A stretch of DNA of 35,537 nucleotides from Granulicella sp. GTDB taxonomy: Bacteria; Acidobacteriota; Terriglobia; Terriglobales; Acidobacteriaceae. Shown one piece after another: positions 26,320-33,878 of the stretch. The DNA lies in contig DAIDKF010000002.1 of assembly GCA_027450185.1 (NCBI GenBank), positions 117,672 through 153,208 on the forward strand. The letters run 5' to 3'. Numbering within the stretch: the first letter of the stretch is position 1; every line of letters begins with the position of its first letter. The position numbers and the translations under genes are program-made. The notes under the pieces are model-generated. The model ran no database searches. It had not been told where the DNA came from and saw only the letters and a list, made by a program, of their open reading frames with translations.

Positions 26320-28527
26320 ATGGCAAGGCTGACGGAACAGGAACAGCAGGAAGTGGTCCGGTTTATTGAAGCAGGCAAACCCCTGCCCGATAAGTACCGC
26401 TTTCTTCTCTTCGATGACAAACGCGAAGTGGAGCTTGTGTGGAATGGCAAGACCAACGAAGTCACCAACGTGGTGCTGCCGTTTCAGGTGATTGAGCAGG
26501 TGGATGAACCGCGCGCCGAAAAGCCGGAAGAGATGGCAGTGCAGCCTGGGCTGTTCGATGCGCGTGGGCGTCAGTTGAAGGGATGGACCAACAAACTCAT
26601 CTGGGGCGAAAACAAGTTGATTCTTTCCTCACTCAAGAACGGACCATTGCGCGATGAGATTGAAGCGCAGGGCGGCCTGAAGCTCATCTATATTGATCCG
26701 CCGTTTGATGTGGGCGCGGACTTCAGCATGGATATTGAGATTGGAGATGAGCATTTCACGAAAAAGCCTGGCATCCTTGAAGAAATTGCTTATCGTGATA
26801 CGTGGGGGCGCGGAACAGATTCATTCATGGCGATGATTTATGAGCGCCTGATTCTGATGAATGACCTTCTCGCGGATGATGGAAGCATATTTGTTCATTG
26901 TGATTGGCGTGTTAGTCCTCTTCTCCGCATGGCGATGGGTGAGATATTTGGTCCAGATAGTTTTCAGAATGAAATCTACTGGTATTACTACAACAAACTG
27001 CATGGCGCAACAAAACAAGTGTTTCCGCGAGCGACAGATACGATTCTCTACTATGTCAAGAACCGTGAAGCGGGCTACACCTTTCAGCACCTAACGGAAC
27101 CGAGAGAGAAGCCAATCAAGAAGCTCAAATATAGCTTTGTTGGAGGGAAGATCGTCAACGACAAGGATGCATCAGGGAAGACGATTACATATTTGAGCAC
27201 CGAACGACAGATTGACAATGTATGGCGGATAAGGTGTCTTCAGCCCGCAGACCAGAAAGAATGGCTAGGCTATCCAACACAGAAACCACAAGATTTGATT
27301 GAGCGAATCATACAGGCTGTAACCAAGCCGGGAGATATTGTTGCGGACTTCTTCTGTGGTTCAGGTAGCTGTCTTGCAGCAGCAGAATCATTCGGGCGCA
27401 AGTGGATTGGTACTGACCTGGGAAAGTTCGCCATCCATACCACGCGCAAACGTATGATTGGCGTTCAGCGCCAGTTGAAGACCGATGGTAAAAACTATCG
27501 CGCCTTTGAGATTCTGAACCTTGGCAAGTATGAGCGCCAGCATTATGTTGGCGTGAATCCGAATCTGCGCGAGGCCGAACAGCAGGCCCAACTTGCAGCC
27601 AAGGAGGCCGAATTTCTGGCGCTGATACTTCGTGCCTATGGCGCGGAAAAGACGGATGGTTTTGCCACCTTCCACGGCAAGAAGGCCGGACGACTCGTTT
27701 CCGTTGGTCCAGTAAACCTGCCCGTGACACGCCTCTATGTGGAGGAAGTGATTGCTGAATGCCGTCAAAAACGGATTACCCGCGTGGACATTTTGGGCTT
27801 TGAATTTGAGATGGGCCTGTTTCCCAACGTGCTGGATGAGGCTCGCGCGAAGGGTATCGACATTGCGCCCAAGTACATTCCTGCCGAGGTATTCGATAAG
27901 CGCGCCGTTGAAAAGAATCAGGTGCGTTTCCACGATGTCTCCTACATCGAAGTAAAGCCGCATATAGGAAAGAGCGAAAACGGCTTTCCGACCGTGGCTG
28001 TCGAGTTGACCGACTTTAGCGTTTATTACTCGCAGGGTTCCATCAAGCAGTCCGAGTCCACGCTGAAGCCGGGAGGCAGTGCGGTTGTTGTGGAGAAGGG
28101 CCAGATCGTCAAAGTCTCGAAAAGCAAGAGCGATGTGGTGACGCGCGAAGTGCTGACAAAGAAGTGGTCCGACTGGATTGATTATTGGGCTGTGGACTTT
28201 GACTTTGAGAGCAAGCGCGAGATTATCCGCAAGCCTATCGTGCCGGATGACAGGCTGCCGGGTATCGAAGCTGACCAGCAGGCGCTGGAAGCCTATGAAG
28301 AGGTCTGGACGGGCGACTACATCTTTGAAAACGAATGGCAGACCTTCCGCACTAGAAAGGATCGCAGCCTGGAGTTGAAATCGGTTGCCAAAGAGTGCGT
28401 GCCGGGCAGACGCAAGATTGCCGTCAAGGTGGTAGACATCTTCGGAAATGACACGATGACGATTGTGGAAGTGAGCCTGGGCGAAGCAGGCGCGAAGCCG
28501 AGCAAATCCGGTAAGGGGGCAAAGTAA
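26320..28527 (+). CDS. mod: Type III restriction-modification methyltransferase subunit
   Basis: The product is 735 residues, an adenine-specific DNA methyltransferase. Motif IV is LIYIDPPFDVGADF (Asp126-Pro-Pro-Phe) and comes before motif I, DFFCGSGSCLAAAESF (343-358), so the order IV-TRD-I places it in the beta class used by Type III Mod proteins. The segment between them is the likely target-recognition region. The C-terminal half (from about 400) is a long extension typical of Mod subunits that contact Res. It sets sequence specificity and protects the host by methylation. The ATG at 26320 has AGGGG 5 bases before it; an upstream in-frame ATG at 26215 lies inside the terminator hairpin tail and is unlikely. 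Its TAA shares the A with the ATG of res (TAATG). Confidence 0.93.
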   Translation: MARLTEQEQQEVVRFIEAGKPLPDKYRFLLFDDKREVELVWNGKTNEVTNVVLPFQVIEQVDEPRAEKPEEMAVQPGLFDARGRQLKGWTNKLIWGENKLILSSLKNGPLRDEIEAQGGLKLIYIDPPFDVGADFSMDIEIGDEHFTKKPGILEEIAYRDTWGRGTDSFMAMIYERLILMNDLLADDGSIFVHCDWRVSPLLRMAMGEIFGPDSFQNEIYWYYYNKLHGATKQVFPRATDTILYYVKNREAGYTFQHLTEPREKPIKKLKYSFVGGKIVNDKDASGKTITYLSTERQIDNVWRIRCLQPADQKEWLGYPTQKPQDLIERIIQAVTKPGDIVADFFCGSGSCLAAAESFGRKWIGTDLGKFAIHTTRKRMIGVQRQLKTDGKNYRAFEILNLGKYERQHYVGVNPNLREAEQQAQLAAKEAEFLALILRAYGAEKTDGFATFHGKKAGRLVSVGPVNLPVTRLYVEEVIAECRQKRITRVDILGFEFEMGLFPNVLDEARAKGIDIAPKYIPAEVFDKRAVEKNQVRFHDVSYIEVKPHIGKSENGFPTVAVELTDFSVYYSQGSIKQSESTLKPGGSAVVVEKGQIVKVSKSKSDVVTREVLTKKWSDWIDYWAVDFDFESKREIIRKPIVPDDRLPGIEADQQALEAYEEVWTGDYIFENEWQTFRTRKDRSLELKSVAKECVPGRRKIAVKVVDIFGNDTMTIVEVSLGEAGAKPSKSGKGAK

Positions 28528-31226
28528 TGGCCCTGCATCCGAAGTTTCCAAGCTCACCATACACGATTCTGGCCCCGGAGATTCGCTGGTTTCCCGCCGA
28601 TGAGACGCTGCGCGAAACAAGTGCAGACAAACTGATGCCGCCGCTTGTGCCAACGCTGCGTAAGAAGGTGAAGGAATGGCGTGATAGCGGCTATGTGGGC
28701 GCGAGCGATACCAGCCGTAGTCTGCTGAACTGGTGGTTTGTCGAACAGAAGCTATGGCCGCAGCGGGATGGCACATTAGCCGAGTTTCAATACTACTTTG
28801 CACAGCGCGAGGCTATAGAGACCATCGTTTACCTGTACGAAGTAGTGGGCGCAAAGGACAAGCATGACCTGATGCGCTTTGACTCTTCAGGGCTGGTAAG
28901 CGGCGGTATGTTCGATGAGAACTGGTTGCGGCTGGTCGTCAAAATGGCAACGGGTTCGGGCAAAACGAAAGTGTTGAGCCTGGCGCTGGCGTGGAGCTTC
29001 TTTCACAAGACGTATGAGGCGGAGTCGAATCTGTCGCGCAATTTTCTGGTGATTGCACCGAACATCATTGTGCTGGACCGCATTCGCAAGGACTTCGACG
29101 GGCTGCGTATCTTCCTGAAAGATGATCCAGTGCTGCCTGAGAATGGCCGCGATGGGCGCAACTGGCGAGATGATTTCCAGTTGACGCTGCATATTCAGGA
29201 CAACGTGCATGTGACACAGAAGACCGGCAACATCTTTCTGACGAATATCCATCGTGTCTATGCGGGCAATGAGGTACTGCCCACGGCTGACGATGACGAT
29301 ACGATGGATTACTTCCTGGGGCCGCGTCCAACGGGCGCGACTACGGACCAGAGAGTTGACCTGGGCATGATTGTCCGCGAAATTGACGAGTTGATGGTGC
29401 TGAACGATGAGGCGCACCATATCCATGACGCGGGCCAGGAATGGTTCAAGTCGATTCAGGATATTCACAATCGGCTATTGCAGAAAGACGGGGCGCTGTC
29501 GCTTCAGGTAGACGTGACAGCGACACCGAGGGCGAACAACGGCGCTATCTTTGTCCAGACCGTCAGCGATTACCCGCTGGTGGAGGCGATTGCGCAAAAC
29601 GTGGTGAAGCATCCTGTTCTGCCTGACGGGCCGAGCCGGGCCAAACTGGTGGAACGGCAGAGCGCCAAGTACACGGAGAAGTATTCGGACTACCTTGACC
29701 TGGGCGTGATTGAGTGGCGTAAGGCGAAGGATGAGCATGAAAAAGTAGGCAAAAAGGCCATCCTGTTTGTGATGACCGATGACACGCGCAACTGCGATGA
29801 CGTTGCCGAGTACCTGCGTGGGCATTACCCGGAGCTTGCCGGGGACGCCACGCTGGTCATTCATACGAACAAGAACGGCGAGATTTCCGAGTCTACTTCC
29901 GGCAAGAACAAGGAAGAGTTGGATAAGATGCGTGAACAGGCTAATTCCATCGACGGATGGGACAACCCCGCGCGAGCCATCGTTTCCGTGATGATGCTGA
30001 AGGAAGGTTGGGACGTTCGCAATGTGACCACGATTGTGGGCCTGCGCGCGTACTCGGCCAAGAGCAACATTTTGCCTGAGCAGACGCTAGGGCGCGGGCT
30101 GCGCAAGATGTATCCGGGCGGGGTGGAAGAGTATGTCAGCGTGGTGGGTACAGACGCCTTCATGGACTTCGTGGAGTCAATCAAAAACGAGGGCGTAGAG
30201 CTTGAGAAAAAGCCGATGGGCGAAAAAACCGCGCCCAAGACGCCGCTGATGATCGAGGTGGACGAAGAGAACGAAAAGAAGGACATCGACGCGCTGGATA
30301 TTGCGCTGCCCCGACTGACGCCGAGGGTTTATCGGGAGTACAAGAACCTAAGCGAACTGGACGCGGGTGGGATGGGGCACGCTGAAGTGCTCTATCAGCA
30401 CTTCAGCGAGGAAGAGCAGCGCCATATTGTCTTTAAGGATGTGACCACGGGCGAGGTGACGCATACGACCGTGCTGGATACGGCGGGGATTGCAGACTAT
30501 CGGAACGTGGTCGGTTACTTTGCCCAGACGGTTATGAAAGACCTGCGCCTGGTGAGCGGGTACGACGTGCTCTATGCCAAGGTAAAGACGTTTGTGCGGG
30601 ACCATCTTTTTGGGCAAGAAGTGGACCTTGAAGCGCCGAATACGCTGCGCAACCTGTCAGAGCTGGCAGCAACGAAGACGATTCTGGATAGCTTCAAGAA
30701 AGCCATCAATGCGCTGACTGTCCGCGAAAAGGGTGAGGCCGAGATTCGGGATCATATCAAGCTCCGCGAGACCCGGCCCTTTGTAGTGAAGGAACAGGGT
30801 TATGTGGTCTCAAAGAAGAGCGTCTTTAACCGCACGATTGGCGATAGCGGCCTGGAATTGAAGTTCGCGGGTTTTCTGGAGACCTGCGAAGATGTGACCT
30901 CTTACGCCAAGAACTACATGGCCGTGGGCTTCAAGCTGGACTATGTGACGGTGGACGGCAGCATTTCCAATTACATCCCCGACTTCATCGTGAAGCTGGA
31001 CGATGGCGTGATTTGGATAGTGGAGACCAAAGGCCGTGAGGATGTGAACGATCCGGGCAAGTGGGAACGGCTTCAGCAGTATTGCGGCGATGCAAGCAAG
31101 CTGGATTCCGGGCAGCAGTACAGGGCGCTATTTGTCAGGGAAGAGGAGTGGGACAAGTACAGTGGCAAGCTCAAGGGCTTCCATGATGCCGTAAAAGCAT
31201 TTGAAACAGCCCAATCGAGCATATAA
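28527..31226 (+). CDS. res: Type III restriction endonuclease subunit
   Basis: The product is 899 residues. A superfamily-2 helicase core has Walker A MATGSGKTKV (Lys146), Walker B/DEAH VLNDEAHH (Asp294-His297) and motif III VDVTATPRANNG. A RecA-like second half includes SVMMLKEGWDVRNVTTIVGLR and EQTLGRGLRKMY. The C-terminal PD-(D/E)XK nuclease shows Asp819 (YIPDFIVKLDDG) and Glu833/Lys835 (IVETKGRED). It translocates on DNA and cuts when two Mod-Res complexes meet in head-to-head orientation. It overlaps mod by one base, so the pair is one operon. It ends 28 bases from the RT gene, which reads the other way, with no evident terminator. Confidence 0.94.
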   Translation: MALHPKFPSSPYTILAPEIRWFPADETLRETSADKLMPPLVPTLRKKVKEWRDSGYVGASDTSRSLLNWWFVEQKLWPQRDGTLAEFQYYFAQREAIETIVYLYEVVGAKDKHDLMRFDSSGLVSGGMFDENWLRLVVKMATGSGKTKVLSLALAWSFFHKTYEAESNLSRNFLVIAPNIIVLDRIRKDFDGLRIFLKDDPVLPENGRDGRNWRDDFQLTLHIQDNVHVTQKTGNIFLTNIHRVYAGNEVLPTADDDDTMDYFLGPRPTGATTDQRVDLGMIVREIDELMVLNDEAHHIHDAGQEWFKSIQDIHNRLLQKDGALSLQVDVTATPRANNGAIFVQTVSDYPLVEAIAQNVVKHPVLPDGPSRAKLVERQSAKYTEKYSDYLDLGVIEWRKAKDEHEKVGKKAILFVMTDDTRNCDDVAEYLRGHYPELAGDATLVIHTNKNGEISESTSGKNKEELDKMREQANSIDGWDNPARAIVSVMMLKEGWDVRNVTTIVGLRAYSAKSNILPEQTLGRGLRKMYPGGVEEYVSVVGTDAFMDFVESIKNEGVELEKKPMGEKTAPKTPLMIEVDEENEKKDIDALDIALPRLTPRVYREYKNLSELDAGGMGHAEVLYQHFSEEEQRHIVFKDVTTGEVTHTTVLDTAGIADYRNVVGYFAQTVMKDLRLVSGYDVLYAKVKTFVRDHLFGQEVDLEAPNTLRNLSELAATKTILDSFKKAINALTVREKGEAEIRDHIKLRETRPFVVKEQGYVVSKKSVFNRTIGDSGLELKFAGFLETCEDVTSYAKNYMAVGFKLDYVTVDGSISNYIPDFIVKLDDGVIWIVETKGREDVNDPGKWERLQQYCGDASKLDSGQQYRALFVREEEWDKYSGKLKGFHDAVKAFETAQSSI

Positions 31227-31254
31227 AGGCTGGCTTACTCCCAATCGAAATGTC

Positions 31255-32220
31255 TCAGAGTCCTTTCTTGAGAGCTTCCTGAAACCGCTTTTTCAAAGTA
31301 ACCGCATCGTCTGCGCAAATCCGCTCAATATGATTGAGCCTGCCCTCTACGCTTGTGATGTACCGCGTTCTTTCATGCTTACCGATACGACCGACTTCCA
31401 GCTTATGAATCGCGGCTCGAATGTCATGCAGTTTGTCTTTGGGTGCTCTAATGCGTCCGGCTCCGAGCCTGATGCCCGTTATCACCTTCGGGGCGCGGCC
31501 CGCTAAGATGATCCGCTTTTTCGCTGACAGCTTGAATCCATTGGCGGCAAGGATTTGACGAACTGGCTCCATAACGGAGCGCGCATTTTCACCGGAAAAG
31601 ATTAGGTCATCCACCCATGCAGTAGCCATAATGCCCTGCGCGGAGCACGCTTCAAGAACCGGCCCATAGATGGACGCCAGATAGAGGTTGGCAAGAGCCG
31701 GACTCGTCGGTGCACCTTGTGGAAGATGCCATTCGTATGTCGTCAGTTGAGTTAGAAGACCTGCGATTGCGGGGGAGCATAGCAGAATGTGACGCCATAC
31801 AAAATAGACATGCCGATTCGTCACGTTCGGATAGTAGCTCTTGATGTCCATTTTTACGACGGTTCCGCGTCCAATGTGCTCCATCGCATGTTTGTTGACG
31901 CACCTGCTCCGAACCGCTCCAAAGAGAAAATGGGGCAGTTTTACAGGCAGGAGAAGGCGGTTCAGAATCTTTTTCTGAACTGCCTTCAACGCTTCTGAAG
32001 GATTGTCAATATCACGAGTTTTTCCGGTCTTTATCTCGCGCTGAAAAGGCTTAGGCTCTTTCGTTTGCTGGAAAGGGTCGTATTCAGCGCGCCAGTTCTT
32101 TGCGAGAGCGCGAAGCACCTCCCGGTCCTCGCCCAGACGATATTCGAGATCGCGGAGGCTGAGGATCGGCACTCTTGAGCGGTCTTCGCCGCTCTTGATT
32201 TCCTTCAGTCGGTTCGTCAC
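31255..32220 (-). CDS. Retron-like reverse transcriptase
   Basis: The product is 321 residues, the usual size for retron reverse transcriptases. Palm motifs are VVKMDIKSYYPNV (Asp125), HLPQGAPTSPALANLYL (168-181), the catalytic WVDDLIFSG (Asp204-Asp205) and PKVITGIRLG (246-250), a retron VTG-like element. HAMEH (111-115) matches the position of the retron NAxxH motif. Retrons make covalent RNA-DNA hybrids (msDNA) that arm an effector in anti-phage defence. The WVDD in place of the common YADD is unusual and worth a look. The GTG start at 32220 has AGAGGT just before it and lies 137 bases inside the HTH gene. A structured leader lies upstream of the small gene at 32543. No group II intron domain X or endonuclease is present. 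Confidence 0.87.
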   Translation of the reverse strand: MTNRLKEIKSGEDRSRVPILSLRDLEYRLGEDREVLRALAKNWRAEYDPFQQTKEPKPFQREIKTGKTRDIDNPSEALKAVQKKILNRLLLPVKLPHFLFGAVRSRCVNKHAMEHIGRGTVVKMDIKSYYPNVTNRHVYFVWRHILLCSPAIAGLLTQLTTYEWHLPQGAPTSPALANLYLASIYGPVLEACSAQGIMATAWVDDLIFSGENARSVMEPVRQILAANGFKLSAKKRIILAGRAPKVITGIRLGAGRIRAPKDKLHDIRAAIHKLEVGRIGKHERTRYITSVEGRLNHIERICADDAVTLKKRFQEALKKGL

Positions 32221-32503
32221 TTGATACCTCTAAGAGCAATTTCGTTAGAGCTAAGGAAAGACTTGCAATCTGTTCGTGCGAAGCTTTCCGTACATCTGTT
32301 TCTTCGCTACCCAAAAGGCTGAGTAGATGGAATGGAAGTTTGAGAGCGTTTGCGATTTTTTCGATGGTTTCTACGGACGGCTTTCGCTTGCCTGATTCGA
32401 TTAGGGAGAGATAGCTCCGATCAATCTCTGCCCGATCTGCAAGCTCGCCCTGTGAAATGTCCGCCAGCGAGCGGGCGACGCGAATTGCTTTGGAATAGTT
32501 CAT
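32084..32503 (-). CDS. Xre-type helix-turn-helix protein
   Basis: The product is 139 residues. Residues 7-60 form a Cro/C1-type HTH (VARSLADISQGELADRAEIDRSYLSLIESGKRKP), with recognition helix around RSYLSLIESG. A short helical stretch (about 66-92) follows. The last 45 residues (RRRPLKSADPQPPRSRISSGRGPGG) are read in a different frame from the RT start and look non-homologous. Its final 137 bases overlap the start of the RT gene. It may regulate the cassette or be the effector/accessory protein of a retron; HTH-containing partners occur in some retron classes. A frameshift could join it to RT as a fusion. Start: ATG 32503. Confidence 0.82.
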   Translation of the reverse strand: MNYSKAIRVARSLADISQGELADRAEIDRSYLSLIESGKRKPSVETIEKIANALKLPFHLLSLLGSEETDVRKASHEQIASLSLALTKLLLEVSSDEPTEGNQERRRPLKSADPQPPRSRISSGRGPGGASRSRKELAR

Positions 32504-32542
32504 ATATGCCCCGTTATGGTTAAGAAACAGGCTCCCTGGAAC

Positions 32543-32770
32543 TCACTCACCCGATCCAGACTTCAGAATCTCGAATGCTGCTTCGGCGATTTGGCTCACC
32601 ACTTTGAAGACTTGTTTGTGGGTGAGTTTGGTCGCACGCTGCAACCGCTTCAGATCACGGATGCCCTTCTTGAGCTTGCTCTGCTGTTCCGACGACAGTT
32701 CGTTGTTGGGGTCTCCTAGCATCTTCCTGAGCAGGTCGATGCAAGAGTCGATTTGCTTCGTTGTATTCAT
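32543..32770 (-). CDS. Small helical protein of the RT cassette
   Basis: The product is 75 residues from ATG 32770, with AGGAGG 6 bases before it, a strong ribosome-binding site that decides the start over the in-frame CTG-side 32812 option. The sequence (MNTTKQIDSCIDLLRKMLGD, KKGIRDLKRLQRATKLTHKQ, VVSQIAEAAFEILK) is nearly all alpha-helical and charged, with no transmembrane segment. I do not recognise a family. It lies 40 bases upstream of the HTH gene on the same strand, after the structured leader, and its strong ribosome-binding site suggests high expression. It could be a structural partner, an antitoxin or the effector. Function unknown. Confidence 0.75.
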   Translation of the reverse strand: MNTTKQIDSCIDLLRKMLGDPNNELSSEQQSKLKKGIRDLKRLQRATKLTHKQVFKVVSQIAEAAFEILKSGSGE

Positions 32771-32835
32771 ATTTCCTCCTCCGGTTATTACCGGGGGCGT
32801 AGCGGCAGGCACCAGAGTGGAATTACGAACTGTGT

Positions 32836-32990
32836 CAGGAGCCGTTTCTTTGTGCGGAGCCGAGCGACGATGGGGCGTGGCTGGCTGCCAGTCAGCCGAT
32901 GTGACTGTCTGGACTTTGAAAGGCAGAGGTTACCTGCCGAGGGGCCAGTAGTGGCACCTCATTACGCCTACTGCAAGCAGCAGGCTCCTG
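32836..32990 (-). ncRNA. Candidate structured leader (retron msr-msd-like)
   Basis: On the minus strand, upstream of the 75-residue gene, CAGGAGCC (32990-32983) pairs with GGCTCCTG (32843-32836). Within this 155-base bracket sit hairpins at 32966-32985 (one G-U pair), 32944-32955, 32922-32938 and 32879-32897. Further perfect hairpins lie just upstream at 33035-33051 and 33081-33102. An AGC follows the GG of the left arm, as at retron msr starts. TTGACA (33021-33016) could be a -35 box, but the -10 is weak. The bracket and the innermost hairpin share three bases, so the true fold is unresolved. Confidence 0.35.
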
Positions 32991-33080
32991 GAACCGTTGG
33001 ACTACGCCAGAGGATTGTCAAAGAGCAATCGAACATCGGCGGTGCGCCGATACAAATTCAGAGTAGTCGCATTTCGGCGC

Positions 33081-33102
33081 GGAGTCAACAAAAAATGACT
33101 CC
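33081..33102 (-). other. Perfect hairpin near the RT leader
   Basis: GGAGTCA (33081-33087) and TGACTCC (33096-33102) are perfect reverse complements around ACAAAAAA. Read on the minus strand the loop is T-rich. It may belong to the leader RNA or insulate the two divergent units. Confidence 0.4.
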
Positions 33103-33141
33103 CAGAAATATAATTCCGTTAGTGGTTGATGATTCTGCATT

Positions 33142-33160
33142 TGTAATGGAATCCATTACA
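33142..33160. promoter_or_regulatory. Palindromic operator of the RHH/PIN toxin-antitoxin unit
   Basis: TGTAATGGA-A-TCCATTACA is a perfect 19-base palindrome 15 bases before the antitoxin ATG, with a further half-like GTAAT (33163-33167) after it. RHH antitoxins auto-repress by binding such sites, usually overlapping the -10 box. No Shine-Dalgarno sequence lies before the ATG, so the mRNA may be leaderless. Confidence 0.65.
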
Positions 33161-33175
33161 ATGTAATATTCAAGT

Positions 33176-33466
33176 ATGGCTACTGGTACTGCAAGGAAAT
33201 CGAAGGTCTACACGATCAGCTTGCCGCCGGAACTCGCGCAGAGGGCTGAGGCACTGGCGCAGCGAGACAGCCGCACCATGAGCGAACTGTTCCGCGAAGC
33301 CTTCCGCACCTATTCCGCGCAGCAGGCGCGAGCAACGCTGGCTGAACTGGGCGAGTATGCGGCAGGCCGTAATCCCAAGGGCTACACCGAGGCCGATGTA
33401 CCCCGCCTCATCAAAGAAGTGCGCGCCGAGAAGCCGCGCCGCCGCAAGGTACGGTCTAACGGGTGA
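33176..33466 (+). CDS. RHH (CopG-like) antitoxin
   Basis: The product is 96 residues. KVYTISLPPELAQRAEALAQR (10-30) followed by MSELFREAFRTYSA is a ribbon-helix-helix domain, a strand then two helices, that binds DNA as a dimer. The rest, rich in Arg/Lys and Glu, is the presumed toxin-binding tail. Its stop overlaps the GTG of the PIN gene (GTGA), so both are translated together. The operator palindrome upstream is probably its own target. No strong ribosome-binding site is seen. Confidence 0.87.
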   Translation: MATGTARKSKVYTISLPPELAQRAEALAQRDSRTMSELFREAFRTYSAQQARATLAELGEYAAGRNPKGYTEADVPRLIKEVRAEKPRRRKVRSNG

Positions 33467-33861
33467 TCGTCGTCGTAGACACAAACGTTTGGATTTCCGC
33501 GCTTCAATTTGCGAAAGGTCGCGGCACGCCAACGCTGGCACTTGAAAAAGCGATGAGCGAAGACGTGATTGCCACCTGCGATGAGATTGACGCAGAGATT
33601 GTGCGCGTCCTGACGGAAAAGTTCTCTTGGGAACATCACCGCGCAATATTGGCGCTGCAAACGATTCTGGCGCGCGGCATCCGTGTAAAGATTCGAGGCA
33701 CGGTAAAGGTCTGCCGTGATCCAAATGACGATATGTTTCTGGAGTGCGCCGCCCTTGCGAAAGCGGATTTGCTGGTTGCAGGGGACAAGGATTTGCTGAT
33801 TCTGGGCACGTACAAGGGAACGCGCATTATCACTCCCTCGGAATATCTGCGGGCCGGATAG
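33463..33861 (+). CDS. PIN-domain toxin
   Basis: The product is 132 residues and belongs to the COG1569-like putative-toxin PIN family. Acidic residues that bind catalytic Mg are Asp6 (VVVDTNVWIS), Glu45 (DEIDAEIVRVL), Asp90 (PNDDMFLECA) and Asp108 (VAGDKDLLIL). It is probably an RNA nuclease held inactive by the RHH protein. The GTG start at 33463 overlaps the antitoxin stop by four bases. Such pairs stabilise mobile elements or act in defence. The full catalytic set is intact. Confidence 0.9.
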   Translation: MIVVVDTNVWISALQFAKGRGTPTLALEKAMSEDVIATCDEIDAEIVRVLTEKFSWEHHRAILALQTILARGIRVKIRGTVKVCRDPNDDMFLECAALAKADLLVAGDKDLLILGTYKGTRIITPSEYLRAG

Positions 33862-33878
33862 AATCATCCGGCCACTGC

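Larger units (their letters stand above)
32771..33175. other. Non-coding region between the RT cassette and toxin-antitoxin pair
   Basis: About 400 bases hold no convincing gene. They contain the structured leader (32836-32990), two additional hairpins (33035-33051, 33081-33102) and the toxin-antitoxin operator palindrome (33142-33160). The two transcription units face away from each other, so this is a divergent control region. Confidence 0.75.

Noticed and set aside
27388-28803. 471-residue minus-strand frame across mod/res
   Set aside because: It lies opposite the mod gene, has no motifs, and mod and res are clear on the plus strand.
33479-33490. ACAAACGTTTGG, a near match to the LacI operator
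   Set aside because: It encodes the conserved Thr-Asn-Val-Trp of the PIN toxin and lies in coding sequence, so it is coincidental.
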